Assembly: GCA_964370675.1 (NCBI GenBank)
Contig: CAYJKC010000002.1
Coordinates: 1 to 64,000 of the forward strand
From: CAYJAD01 sp964370675
Lineage (GTDB): Bacteria > Desulfobacterota > Desulfovibrionia > Desulfovibrionales > Desulfovibrionaceae
Reading direction: 5' to 3'
DNA: 64,000 nucleotides
Made by a program: the position numbers and the translations under genes. The notes beneath the pieces were generated by a model, which was not told where the DNA came from, searched no databases, and saw nothing but the letters and a program-made list of their open reading frames with translations. How positions within the stretch are numbered: the stretch's first letter is position 1; the number at the start of each line of letters is the position of its first letter. Shown here in pieces: positions 26,990 to 35,526 of this stretch.

Positions 26990-27655
26990 CTAATTAATGG
27001 CATAGCCAGGAATATAAACTTTATGTTCAAGCATGCGCAAAATACGAACACCAATTAATGTTATAAGAAAATACAAAACACCAGCTGCAGCAAAAAGAGC
27101 TAAATGTTCATGTGTTCTTGATGCAACAAAATTGGCTCTTGCCATAATTTCTTGAGTTCCAAGTACATAACATATAGCTGAATCTTTAAGTAAAATAGAA
27201 AATTCATTGGCAAAGCCAGGTATAGACATGCGCATAGCTTGAGGTAAAATAATATGTCTTATGGCTTGATAGTCTGTCATACCAAGTGCACGAGCAGCTT
27301 TTAATTGACCTTGAGAAATAGCTTGAATAGCTCCACGAAAAATTTGGGATTGATAGGCTGTGCTAGTAAAACCGAGCACAAAGCACGCTATAATAAATGG
27401 TTCTGCAGGCAAACCTAGGCTTACAAATAAACCAAAAAATAAAAATAATAAAACTAAGATGGGTATGCCGCGAAAAATCCACACATAAAAAACGACAAAT
27501 TTTTGCAAAGTTTTATGCCCATAAACTTGCAAAACAGCAAGGGGTATACCCATGATTAAGCCCATTGCAAGTGCAATGCAAACACTAGCAATGGTAACTA
27601 AGCTTCCACCTAAAATATAGGGTAATGCGTCAAATACAACTTTTAATGAATCCAT
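26990..27655 (-). CDS. Polar amino-acid ABC transporter permease (first)
   Basis: The 221-residue integral membrane protein has about five transmembrane segments and the EAA loop 'GQLKAARALGMTDYQAIRHI'. It is a GlnP/HisQ-type inner-membrane subunit. Its gene follows the binding-protein gene by 43 bp that include a strong hairpin, and lies 8 bp before the ATPase gene. Confidence 0.93.
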   Translation of the reverse strand: MDSLKVVFDALPYILGGSLVTIASVCIALAMGLIMGIPLAVLQVYGHKTLQKFVVFYVWIFRGIPILVLLFLFFGLFVSLGLPAEPFIIACFVLGFTSTAYQSQIFRGAIQAISQGQLKAARALGMTDYQAIRHIILPQAMRMSIPGFANEFSILLKDSAICYVLGTQEIMARANFVASRTHEHLALFAAAGVLYFLITLIGVRILRMLEHKVYIPGYAIN

Positions 27656-27664
27656 AATAATAAT

Positions 27665-27690
27665 ACCCCCTACAGGTTATTGTAGGGGGT
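27665..27690. terminator. Intercistronic hairpin after the binding-protein gene
   Basis: ACCCCCTACA (27665-27674) pairs perfectly with TGTAGGGGGT (27681-27690) over a six-base loop. It lies between the substrate-binding protein gene and the first permease gene. There is no long T-run on the minus strand, so it more likely stabilises the upstream message or partly attenuates transcription, allowing excess binding protein. Confidence 0.7.
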
Positions 27691-27698
27691 TTGTATAA

Positions 27699-28442
27699 TT
27701 ATTTGCTTAAGTATTTTTTCTTAAGTTCATTCCAGTATGGATCTGCCATAAGCAATTTATAACCTTCATCAACTAAGCGACGAAGTTCTTTGTCATCTTT
27801 ACGAATGGCAACACCAAATTGATCTGGCTGACCATGTGTACCAATCTTTTTTACAGCCTTGCCCTTGGCAATGGAGTCTTCAGCTGGTAAAGCATCCATA
27901 AGACCTGCGTCAATTCGTCCGTTGAGTAAGTCTTCTACTATAAGAGGAGCGGACTCATAAAATCTAAGTTCAAAAGGATATTTCTTTTCTTTTTGTTCGC
28001 TTTGCATGGCTTCTGCTTCAGAAGTACCGCGTTGAACGCCTAATTTAATAGGTTTTGAAAGAACATCACTAGGTGTTAAATTAGAGGCCTTTGGTGCAAT
28101 AAATACGCGTGACACAGTCCAGTAAGGATTTGAAAACTCAACCATTTGGCGGCGTTTATCAGTAATGCTCATGCCGGAACAAATCATATCAATTTGACGA
28201 GCAAGCAAAGCTGGAATAATGCCATCCCAGGCAATTGGTTTATGCTCTACTGTAAAGCCCATTTTTTTTGCAATCCAATCCATGGACTCAACGTCAAAAC
28301 CAGCTGGTTTACCCTTTTCATCCATATATCCAAATGGAGGATAGTTAGCATCAATGCCATTAACATAGGTTTTGGCAAAGCTAGGACCAGCAAAGCTTAT
28401 CAGTGAAAGAGCTACTAAGCTTAAATAAAATAGTTTTTTCAT
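27699..28442 (-). CDS. Periplasmic amino-acid binding protein of ABC importer
   Basis: The 247-residue protein has a signal peptide 'MKKLFYLSLVALSLISFAG' and a mature type-II periplasmic binding fold of the amino-acid family (SBP_bac_3). Motifs include 'GIDANYPPFGYMDEKGKPAGFDVE' in two parts and 'DMICSGMSITDKRR', with the ligand Arg/Asp contacts typical of polar amino-acid binders. The start at 28442 follows AGGAG; upstream in-frame codons would spoil the signal peptide. It captures substrate for the permeases 26990 and 25558. Substrate is not assignable. Confidence 0.94.
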   Translation of the reverse strand: MKKLFYLSLVALSLISFAGPSFAKTYVNGIDANYPPFGYMDEKGKPAGFDVESMDWIAKKMGFTVEHKPIAWDGIIPALLARQIDMICSGMSITDKRRQMVEFSNPYWTVSRVFIAPKASNLTPSDVLSKPIKLGVQRGTSEAEAMQSEQKEKKYPFELRFYESAPLIVEDLLNGRIDAGLMDALPAEDSIAKGKAVKKIGTHGQPDQFGVAIRKDDKELRRLVDEGYKLLMADPYWNELKKKYLSK

Positions 28443-28888
28443 AAAGTGTGTTCTCCTTGCACAGTTTATTTTTTGTTGTAAAGGCAATTAATAAATATAT
28501 CAAACTATCTGCCATGATGCAAGTATTGCAACAGCAGTTCAAACTAGATAAAATATTAAGGTAATGCAATAAAATTGTATCTTTGTGTAAAATTGCGCTG
28601 GTCATATAATGTATAGTAGTAAAATAAACTAAAGAAATAAAATAAATTAAAATATTTTTTTGCTAAAAATTCTTGCCAATTGTGGTGCAATAAGTGTAGC
28701 CTTTGCAAGTGCTAATTATTGAAGCATGTTGTAATGATTTAGAAATCATAGTTAAATAGATTTCTTCAAGCTTTACTTTAAGAGCTTGAATTTAGAAGTT
28801 GGCTTCATGTAAAAATTATGAAAATAAATGATTTTGAGTTATAAATTTTAGATAATATAGTTAAGTGTATTGGGTTAAGAGGTGTTTT
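28443..28888. other. Divergent intergenic region with a hairpin
   Basis: This 446-bp gap separates the ABC importer (minus) and a sugar transferase (plus), so it should carry promoters for both. A stem TTCAAGCT (28765-28772) / AGCTTGAA (28783-28790) and ATGATTT-AGA-AATCAT near 28735-28750 lie toward the plus-strand gene, perhaps as its 5' leader. No gene is supported. Confidence 0.5.
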
Positions 28889-30283
28889 ATGAGGGATAAT
28901 AGATTTTGTAAGTTAATAGGTTTACGTCCGTCACAATTAATTATGCTGCTTGGTGATGCGCTTGTTATGCAGTTGACTTTACTAATTGTGGTCCTCTTTA
29001 GATTGTTTTGGGGCCCTGTGCCTCTTCACTTATATGCAACCATAAGCACAATACTATTATGCGCTCCAATTTTTAGTATTTTATTTGGTGCTACCCAAGT
29101 GCCGCTGCCTCCCCCACATCGTGAAGTAAAACACATTTTCCTAACGGTTTCTATGACCTACCTTGTGGTATTGTTGATGCTCTTTATGACTCAAAGTAGT
29201 GTTGAGTATTCTAGGTCTATATTATTGTTTGCATGGTTTGGAAGTATTTTTTCTGTACCTGTGTTGCGTGGTGCTGTGCGTAGAAGGCTTTGCCGTAAAG
29301 ATTGGTGGGGTAGTCCTACAATTTTTTTGCAAGATGCAGAGCAATGTAGAGAGTTATGGGATGAAATGGTTAATTATCCTGAACGAGGTTTAAAGCCTGT
29401 GGCATATTTATCAATTAATTATGATGATAAATATTGGAAAGAAAAAATCTTGAGTATTCAACAGTCTTATACGCAGCCCATGTTTGTTTGGTGTGGTGTT
29501 GAGGATGAACTAAGAGCTAATTCACAAGTATTTGAAGATATAACAAGATTTTGTCGCAATGTTTTATTTATTCCTTGTGATGCTGTTGTAAAACAAAAAA
29601 AGTTTTGGCTTGCTCCACGCATCTTAGGGACCTCTATGGGATTTATGGTGCGCCAAAATCTAACGGACTCTAGGCGTTTGTTTATAAAGCGTTGTATTGA
29701 TGTTATATTTTCTTTAGCTTCCTTGGTTGTTGTTATTCCATTAGGTTTTTTTATCTGTCTTTGGATTTGGTTAAGCACAAAATCAAGTGCCATCTATGCC
29801 CATGAACGCTGGGGGCAAGGGGGCAAAAAAATACGTATTTATAAATTTAGGACCATGGTTCCCAATGCAGATGAAATATTAAAAAAATATCTTGATGAAA
29901 ATCCAGAATATAAACGGCAATGGGAAGAAAATAAAAAACTTTTTGATGATCCACGTATTACACCTGTGGGGCATTTTTTACGCAAAACAAGCCTTGATGA
30001 GCTACCACAAATTATCAATGTTATAATGGGCAGCATGAGCCTTGTGGGACCAAGACCCATTTTAGAGGAAGAACCAGAACACTATGGAGATGTTTACCGA
30101 GAATACAGCTTTGTTAAACCCGGCATAACTGGTCTTTGGCAGATTTCTGGGCGCAACTTAACCACATATGAACAACGCATATGGTACGCCAATTATTATG
30201 TGACTAACTGGTCGCTTTGGATGGACTTATGGATTATGGCGCGCACAATACCAGTAGTTTTGCTCAGACATGGTGCTTGTTAA
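28889..30283 (+). CDS. Undecaprenyl-phosphate sugar phosphotransferase (WbaP/polyprenyl glycosylphosphotransferase family)
   Basis: The 464-residue protein has about four N-terminal membrane segments, a central nucleotide-binding-like region, another membrane helix (about 275-300) and the C-terminal bacterial sugar-transferase domain. Motifs are 'KFRTMVPNADE', 'KTSLDELPQ', 'MSLVGPRPILEEE' and 'KPGITGLWQISGRN'. Family members transfer sugar-1-phosphate to undecaprenyl phosphate, starting O-antigen, capsule or exopolysaccharide units. The start ATG at 28889 follows AAGAGGTG. No other polysaccharide gene is adjacent, so the product is unknown. Confidence 0.93.
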   Translation: MRDNRFCKLIGLRPSQLIMLLGDALVMQLTLLIVVLFRLFWGPVPLHLYATISTILLCAPIFSILFGATQVPLPPPHREVKHIFLTVSMTYLVVLLMLFMTQSSVEYSRSILLFAWFGSIFSVPVLRGAVRRRLCRKDWWGSPTIFLQDAEQCRELWDEMVNYPERGLKPVAYLSINYDDKYWKEKILSIQQSYTQPMFVWCGVEDELRANSQVFEDITRFCRNVLFIPCDAVVKQKKFWLAPRILGTSMGFMVRQNLTDSRRLFIKRCIDVIFSLASLVVVIPLGFFICLWIWLSTKSSAIYAHERWGQGGKKIRIYKFRTMVPNADEILKKYLDENPEYKRQWEENKKLFDDPRITPVGHFLRKTSLDELPQIINVIMGSMSLVGPRPILEEEPEHYGDVYREYSFVKPGITGLWQISGRNLTTYEQRIWYANYYVTNWSLWMDLWIMARTIPVVLLRHGAC

Positions 30284-30338
30284 GGTTATGGAGATAGCTT
30301 CGGTATCATACTGTAAATTTTGTTTATATCGGATATGA

Positions 30339-30743
30339 CTAACTACAATCGTCTGGCAAGGTGTGCCAGTACCACATATGCAATAGTGTGCCATCGTCTA
30401 AACTCCATAAATCACTTTTTTCATAAAATTTTAATAATTTTTGTTCTGGTAGTGGTAGTGAGTCTAAAGAATTCGTGCGCAATTGTTTCTCACGGCAAAA
30501 GATTATTAAGCATTCTATTAGGGCAAAACAAGTGTCATAGCTTATACTCTGACCTTGTATAATAGTAGAAAACTCTTGATAAAACTGAGTTTGCATACTT
30601 GAAGGTATATGAAAGGATGTAGAGTTATTATAAATATGTTCTAGTATTTCAATTAAATGCTGTTGTATTAAACAGTTTTGGTCTTGACTTCTTAGGCGTA
30701 GATAAAATTGCTCTATGGCTGGAATATGCTGATCGAAATACAT
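30339..30743 (-). CDS. Small helical protein of unknown function
   Basis: The 134-residue protein is preceded by an excellent ribosome site GGAGG five bases before ATG 30743, which supports a real gene. It is predicted helical, rich in Leu/Ile/Gln, with cysteines in 'QNCLIQQ', 'DTCFALIECLII' and a His-rich end 'GTLLHMWYWHTLPDD'. I recognise no family. It is on the opposite strand to its neighbours, convergent with the sugar transferase and divergent from the TPR lipoprotein. The long Gln/Ser segments may point to a structural or adaptor role, but this is a guess. Confidence 0.65.
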   Translation of the reverse strand: MYFDQHIPAIEQFYLRLRSQDQNCLIQQHLIEILEHIYNNSTSFHIPSSMQTQFYQEFSTIIQGQSISYDTCFALIECLIIFCREKQLRTNSLDSLPLPEQKLLKFYEKSDLWSLDDGTLLHMWYWHTLPDDCS

Positions 30744-30853
30744 AATACCTCCGTAATATTTGCATGACAATATTTGATAGTCAATATATGTGTATATAGG
30801 TATAGATAAACTTTTGTCAAGAAATCTTATTTATTATTGTATGGAGTAAAGTA

Positions 30854-31438
30854 ATGTTAAAAAAATTAATTATTATTGGAATGTTAACTGCATTATTTGG
30901 TTGTGGAGATAAAAATAATGCCATAACTCCTCAAGAAGCACCAAAACCTGCTGTGTCTTCACAAAGCATATTTAATGATGCAGAAATTAATTTTTCTGCT
31001 GAGGAAATGGAAAATTTGAGTTTTAAAAATCCACAAAAATCACTAGAAAAAATTAATGAACAAATGACCATAGCTGAACAAGCCCAAAAAGATATGACAG
31101 CTTTTCTTGCTTTACGTTCTTTAGTGCAAAGTCAGCTTGGTAATAATGGCGAAGCATTTGACGATATGACTAAGGCTGTGCAATTAAGACCCAATGCCGA
31201 GCTTTATGCCTTGCGTGCCTTAGTGCTTTGGCGTTCTGGAAAGTTACGTGGTGCCATGAATGATGCTGAGTATGCTTTATTAAAAGATAAAAATATAAGC
31301 TTAGGACATATGGCACAAGGCTTAGTGTGGCTTGAAGAAAATGAAATGTCTAAGGCATGTTCTGCATTAAAATCTGCTTGTGATGCTGGGCAGTGCTTTG
31401 GGCTTGAGCATGCCAATAAGCAGGGCAAGTGTAATTAA
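30854..31438 (+). CDS. TPR-like lipoprotein
   Basis: The 194-residue protein has a lipoprotein signal with 'ALFGCGD' (Cys near residue 17). A Pro/Ser linker is followed by at least two TPR-type helix pairs ('ALRSLVQSQLGNNGEAFDDM', 'AELYALRALVLWRSGKLRGA'). It ends in a Cys-containing segment ('ACSALKSACDAGQCFGLEHA'). Function is not known; TPRs bind other proteins, here in the periplasm or at a membrane. It is separated from the next gene by 386 bp containing repeats. Confidence 0.8.
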   Translation: MLKKLIIIGMLTALFGCGDKNNAITPQEAPKPAVSSQSIFNDAEINFSAEEMENLSFKNPQKSLEKINEQMTIAEQAQKDMTAFLALRSLVQSQLGNNGEAFDDMTKAVQLRPNAELYALRALVLWRSGKLRGAMNDAEYALLKDKNISLGHMAQGLVWLEENEMSKACSALKSACDAGQCFGLEHANKQGKCN

Positions 31439-31824
31439 GTAGTTAAAGCTGTGCCACACACAAATTAAGAGTTAAAATTAGGGCATAGGCTTGCCATAAG
31501 CTTGAGGTAGAAAGTGCTAACAACATTAGTACTACCGATAAATTAAGAGTCCTGCCCGAAGGGTGCGAAGCATAGCCGTTAAGTGAGCTTGCGAACTTTA
31601 CGTTAATCGAGGGCAACGCGAACCTTACGGATGCAGAAAGTAAACCGCGGCAAAGCCGTTTACCTTAGATAAGCATAGCGTATGTTATGTAAATTGAGAG
31701 TAAAACGATTGATTTTCGTGCATTACTGCCAATCAAGCTTTGCTTATTAGGTGGCACAAACACCCTATAGGGGGTTTGTCATTAGTCTGAGGTAGTTAAA
31801 TAAGCTACCCTTGGGTTTTTTATT
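31439..31824. other. Repeat-bearing region and leader of the DMT permease gene
   Basis: The gap holds the permuted repeat copies described separately, an ACAAACACCC/GGGGGTTTGT hairpin (31757-31780, one mismatch) and an imperfect direct repeat ending GAGGTAG (31491-31510 and 31776-31795). GGTAG/CTACC can pair near 31790-31809, then GGGTTTTTTATT precedes the permease start. No gene is supported. Confidence 0.6.
31583..31668 (+). repeat. Dispersed repeat family 2, copy A
   Basis: Two blocks are shared with 49239-49289 in inverted orientation. The 29-bp block at 31583-31611 (GTGAGCTTGCGAACTTTACG...) matches with one mismatch, and the 22-bp block at 31647-31668 (GCGGCAAAGCCGTTTACC...) also with one. 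A third partial copy, GCGAACCTTACG, lies at 31619-31630. The block order is permuted relative to copy B, as expected for fragments of a tandem array. It is a short intergenic repeat, role unknown. Confidence 0.75.
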
Positions 31825-32736
31825 ATGAATATAAGAGCTATAGGTTATGTAGCCGCCTTTACATCTGTTATACTGTGGGCAGGAAATTTTGTGGTGGCAA
31901 GAGCCATGGCAACTTTTATTCCTCCTATACAGCTTAATTTTTGGCGTTGGTTTGTGGCCTTGCTTTGTATTTTGCCTTTTGCAGTACGAAGTTTTTCTAC
32001 TGACTTACCCATTATAAAACGCCATATACCTTATTTAGCGTTTATTGGGTTTATAGGTGTTACTTCACTCAATGCTTTATTTTATAAAGCAGGGCAGAGC
32101 ACTAGTAGCATAAACATGGTCTTATTTGTTCCTTCAGCGCCAATAGTAATAATGTTGCTATCGCGTTATTTATGCGCTGAGCCCATAACTTTGCGCCGAT
32201 TATTAGGGCTTATAATTATATTGTTTGGTCTAGGAATTTTGATTTCGCGTGGAAAGTGGAGCAATATTACCAACGTAAATTTTTCTATGGGTGATTTATG
32301 GAGCTTAGGTGGAGTTTTATGCTTTGGTATATACTCATTTTTTACACGCTATCGACCTAAGGAATTAAGTTCTGCAGGTTTTCATGTAAGCACTTTTAGC
32401 CTAGGTCTTTTATTTGCCATTCCTATGTATTGCATTGAGGTATGGGTAATGCCGCCATTTACATGGAGTTATGGGGTTATTTTTGCTGTCTTATATGCAG
32501 GTGTTGGTTGCTCATTTATAGCATATGCCCTTTGGACAAAGGCCATTGATTGCATTGGCCCAGTATCTGTTGGGATGGTTTATTATACAATTCCACTATT
32601 TACTGCGCTAGAGGGTGTTATTGTGCTTGGCGAAGAAGTAACACAGGTACACATTATTGGCGGCGGGCTAATGGTCATTGGCATAATGCTTGCTATTTTT
32701 CAAAACAACCCTTTAAGGCTGAAAAAAAGTCCATAA
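31825..32736 (+). CDS. EamA/DMT superfamily permease
   Basis: The 303-residue protein has ten hydrophobic segments arranged as two EamA repeats. The N-terminal pattern 'AAFTSVILWAGNFVVARAMA' and second-half 'GVGCSFIAYALWTKAI' are typical of drug/metabolite transporters that export amino acids or small molecules. No Shine-Dalgarno sequence is visible before ATG 31825; instead a hairpin and T-rich run precede it. The substrate cannot be assigned. It lies 39 bp ahead of an SLT-domain protein. Confidence 0.92.
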   Translation: MNIRAIGYVAAFTSVILWAGNFVVARAMATFIPPIQLNFWRWFVALLCILPFAVRSFSTDLPIIKRHIPYLAFIGFIGVTSLNALFYKAGQSTSSINMVLFVPSAPIVIMLLSRYLCAEPITLRRLLGLIIILFGLGILISRGKWSNITNVNFSMGDLWSLGGVLCFGIYSFFTRYRPKELSSAGFHVSTFSLGLLFAIPMYCIEVWVMPPFTWSYGVIFAVLYAGVGCSFIAYALWTKAIDCIGPVSVGMVYYTIPLFTALEGVIVLGEEVTQVHIIGGGLMVIGIMLAIFQNNPLRLKKSP

Positions 32737-32775
32737 AGCAAATTCTGTTAAGATAAATATTTAAGGACATAAAAA

Positions 32776-33495
32776 ATGAAACAATATTATATTGTAAAAA
32801 ATGGTAAGCTTGTGGCGCAAACCATACGTGATAAGTCAATTTTGCCGTATATATTTTGGATTATGCTTGTGGTAGGTGCTGCTGTAGGTTCATATGTATA
32901 CGCTATGGAAAAATTTGCTATTGCTGATAATAACATGGTTGTTGCTAAAAATGACTATGATAATTTAAAGATCATTGAGGCAGATTATAAAAAAGTTATG
33001 GAGCAAAGCGTTAATGTTCAAGAGTATGTATTATCTAAAGCTCAACTTAAAGAAGCATTTGAACATGCTTTTCCTGAAGTTAGCCTTGATGAGCAAACTC
33101 AAGAAAAATATTTAGATGCAGTAGCTTTGTGGTCTGCACATTATTCCATTCCTCCTCTTTTGGTGTTGAGTATCATTTGGCGTGAAAGCTTTTTTGACGC
33201 CACAACTCATTCAACTGCTAATGCACGAGGTCCCATGCAGGTGATTTATGTCTATCACAAAGAAAAACTTGATAGCATACAAAAAGGTGAGCTTGATCTG
33301 CATGAAATTGATACAGGTGTACGTGTAGGTGTACAAGTTTTACGCGAATACTTTGATAGATATGATCGCAATATTTTTCGCGCCATGCAGGCTTATGTGG
33401 GTGGAGAACACAAAACCTATGCTCGAGACATTTTAACGAGATATTTTAACGCTCGCATATATATGGAAGAAAAGCTACCTCCAGAGAAAAACTAA
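32776..33495 (+). CDS. Membrane-anchored lytic transglycosylase (SLT domain) protein
   Basis: The 239-residue protein has one N-terminal transmembrane segment (about 23-44), a helical linker, and a C-terminal lysozyme-like SLT domain. This shows 'PPLLVLSIIWRESFF' with the probable catalytic Glu, 'ANARGPMQVIYV', and 'FRAMQAYVGGEHKTYARDI'. Such enzymes cleave the glycan strand of murein with formation of 1,6-anhydromuramic ends. A TTAAGGAC sequence precedes the start. It is a stand-alone enzyme here, and its place in growth or secretion is unknown. Confidence 0.85.
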   Translation: MKQYYIVKNGKLVAQTIRDKSILPYIFWIMLVVGAAVGSYVYAMEKFAIADNNMVVAKNDYDNLKIIEADYKKVMEQSVNVQEYVLSKAQLKEAFEHAFPEVSLDEQTQEKYLDAVALWSAHYSIPPLLVLSIIWRESFFDATTHSTANARGPMQVIYVYHKEKLDSIQKGELDLHEIDTGVRVGVQVLREYFDRYDRNIFRAMQAYVGGEHKTYARDILTRYFNARIYMEEKLPPEKN

Positions 33496-33528
33496 AGTTT
33501 TACTTTAGCAATGAGGCTTTGTAATACA

Positions 33529-34413
33529 CTATATTACATCTTTTAAAGCTTGCGCTAGGCGTAAACAAAGTCCGGATCTATTCAATGTATAAAGGTGTAT
33601 ACCCTTGGCCCCACCAGCTATAAGTTGTTTGATTTGTAGAATTGCAAACTCAAGACCCACTTCGCGTACGGCTTCTTCTCCGCCGCTGCTGTGTGCCTTT
33701 TCTAGTTGTAAATAAAGATTACCAGGAATATTTGCTCCGCACATACTTAATACTCTTTTGATGGAGTCAAAACTTTGAATAGGTAAAACGCCTGGAATTA
33801 TAGGAATATGAATGTTTTTTTCTTTTAATGTATCCACTAAGTCAAAATATTCGCGTACATCAAAAAAAAGTTGAGTGATAACAAACTCGGCGCCAGCTTT
33901 AATTTTAGAAAGTGTATAAGCCCTATCTGTGGCGAATGTTGGAGATTCTGGGTGTGGTGCAGGATAACCTGCAACACCAATGCCCATTTGCGGAGCAGTT
34001 TTGCGTACAAAATGGACTAAGTCTTCAGCATATTTAAATTCAGCATTTTGCCAGTCAAATCCTTCTTGGTTAATATCTTTAGGAGGATCTCCACGTAAAG
34101 CAAGAACATTGTTAATACCAGCTTGGTTTAGCTTAAATAAAAAATCATTTATATGCTTAGCAGTAGAGCCAACACAAGTTAGGTGTGCCATAGGTACTAG
34201 TTGCATTTCATGTAAGCGTGTAGCAATTTCCAGGGTATTGTCTTGAGATGAACCTCCAGCACCATAGGTGACCGATACAAAAAGAGGATCTAGTTCCTTT
34301 AATTTCTCTACACAATTAAAAAAGTTTGGCCACTGTTCTTTGTCTTTTGGTGGAAAAAATTCTAAAGAAAAAAATGGTTTACTTGATTTATTAATAAGTT
34401 CTGCAATTTTCAT
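33529..34413 (-). CDS. metF: Methylenetetrahydrofolate reductase
   Basis: MetF reduces 5,10-methylene-THF to 5-methyl-THF, the methyl donor for methionine. The 294-residue protein starts 'MKIAELINKSSKPFFSLEFF' with conserved 'SLEFFPPKD', 'VTYGAGGSSQDNT', 'HLTCVGST' and 'LALRGDPPKD' (FAD and folate binding). The upstream ATG (34419) overlaps AAGGA, so 34413 is preferred. A palindromic operator-like site, ATATCAA-N6-TTGATAT, lies 33 bp upstream, suggesting repression in response to methionine or SAM-related metabolites. It diverges from a glycosidase-like gene. Confidence 0.95.
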   Translation of the reverse strand: MKIAELINKSSKPFFSLEFFPPKDKEQWPNFFNCVEKLKELDPLFVSVTYGAGGSSQDNTLEIATRLHEMQLVPMAHLTCVGSTAKHINDFLFKLNQAGINNVLALRGDPPKDINQEGFDWQNAEFKYAEDLVHFVRKTAPQMGIGVAGYPAPHPESPTFATDRAYTLSKIKAGAEFVITQLFFDVREYFDLVDTLKEKNIHIPIIPGVLPIQSFDSIKRVLSMCGANIPGNLYLQLEKAHSSGGEEAVREVGLEFAILQIKQLIAGGAKGIHLYTLNRSGLCLRLAQALKDVI

Positions 34414-34445
34414 AATCATTCCTTATATTGGGCTCAATTAAAACT

Positions 34446-34465
34446 ATATCAATATAGCTTGATAT
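34446..34465. promoter_or_regulatory. Perfect palindrome upstream of metF, SahR/ArsR-like operator candidate
   Basis: ATATCAA (34446-34452) and TTGATAT (34459-34465) are perfect inverted arms with a six-base spacer. An overlapping TTGATATGTCAA element extends it to about 34470. Placement between divergent metF and the glycosidase-like gene fits an operator. ArsR-type SahR regulators control methionine genes in Desulfovibrionales; assignment to SahR is by analogy and was not checked against its published motif. Confidence 0.55.
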
Positions 34466-34561
34466 GTCAATATAGTTTTTTGCAGCAAATGCATAAATTT
34501 GTATATCATTGCTATTGTAAGGGTTTTAAATTATAATGCTTGCATCTATAAAGGGGTTATT

Positions 34562-35380
34562 ATGTCTAAGATATACTTAATAATATGTCTATTAATTCTT
34601 ACTTTTCAAGCTGCACCTGTAAGGTCTGAAGTTTGGGAGGTAGTTGAACCCGGTCTTGAAATGGGTACTTTCCCACTGGAACAAAATAGCAATGTGCGCA
34701 TTGTGGTTTTGCGGTTTGATGCAAAACAATTTGTATTTTCGTTGTTTAGTGTAAGTGAAAACAACAAAGCGCCACAAACATTAATGCAATGGGCCAAAGA
34801 AAACAACCTTGTGGCAGCCATAAATGCAAGCATGTATTTACCAGATGGCAAAACAAGTACGGGATATATGCGCACAGGTAGCCACATCAACAATAAAAAT
34901 ATTGCTAAAAGTTTTGGGGCTTTTTTTCTATCAAAACCTTTTGATCAAAGCCTTGCGCCTACACAGCTGGTAGATAGAGATACTCAAGGATGGGAAGATT
35001 TGCTTGAGCAATATGAAATTGTAGTACAAAATTATCGCCTTATAGATTCAAAAAAACAAGTTTTATGGTCAGCCCAAAAAGGGAATGAGCATTCCATTGC
35101 GGCTGTTGCTCAAGATGGTCAGGGCAATATATTGTTTTTACACTGTCGCCAACCTATAACAGCACATGCCTTTGCTTCTGCTTTGCTTCAATTGCCCATT
35201 GATGTGCGCACTGTGATGTATGTAGAAGGTGGGGTGCAAGCTGGTTTAGTTTTACTGAGCAATGGTGAAGAATTGCTCTGGGGTGGTCGGCATCCTTCGG
35301 ATTTTTTTATAGGTAGTGTTAGTGTTTCTTTGCCAAATGTTATTGGTGTAGAGCGCAAAGAATTGCTAGATGCACAATGA
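34562..35380 (+). CDS. Exported phosphodiester-glycosidase (NAGPA)-like protein
   Basis: The 272-residue protein starts at ATG 34562 after GGGG, with a signal peptide 'MSKIYLIICLLILTF'. The mature domain shows features of the phosphodiester glycosidase/NAGPA family: 'NNLVAAINASMYLPDGKTSTG', 'EHSIAAVAQDGQGNILFLHC', 'VMYVEGGVQAGLVLLSNGEE'. The family in animals uncovers mannose-6-phosphate; in bacteria it acts in the envelope and remains poorly characterised. An earlier in-frame start (34499) has no ribosome site. Its target is unknown. Confidence 0.8.
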   Translation: MSKIYLIICLLILTFQAAPVRSEVWEVVEPGLEMGTFPLEQNSNVRIVVLRFDAKQFVFSLFSVSENNKAPQTLMQWAKENNLVAAINASMYLPDGKTSTGYMRTGSHINNKNIAKSFGAFFLSKPFDQSLAPTQLVDRDTQGWEDLLEQYEIVVQNYRLIDSKKQVLWSAQKGNEHSIAAVAQDGQGNILFLHCRQPITAHAFASALLQLPIDVRTVMYVEGGVQAGLVLLSNGEELLWGGRHPSDFFIGSVSVSLPNVIGVERKELLDAQ

Positions 35381-35526
35381 AATAATCTTATCTGCTTGTA
35401 ATATTTAATGAGCAAGGTTTTTTAAGAAAAAACTAGACGTAAAGGCTAGGCATTGGTATCATAAAGGAGCATTGTTATATATGCTTATAAAATAATTTAT
35501 TCACCTTAACCATGAGAGGAAACAAT

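Noticed and set aside
28381..28605. Minus-strand 74-residue frame overlapping the binding-protein start
   Set aside because: It overlaps the real signal peptide region and has no ribosome site or recognisable sequence.
31757..31780. The ACAAACACCC hairpin as a known riboswitch
   Set aside because: It does not match any riboswitch core I can recognise; only a stem-loop is supported.
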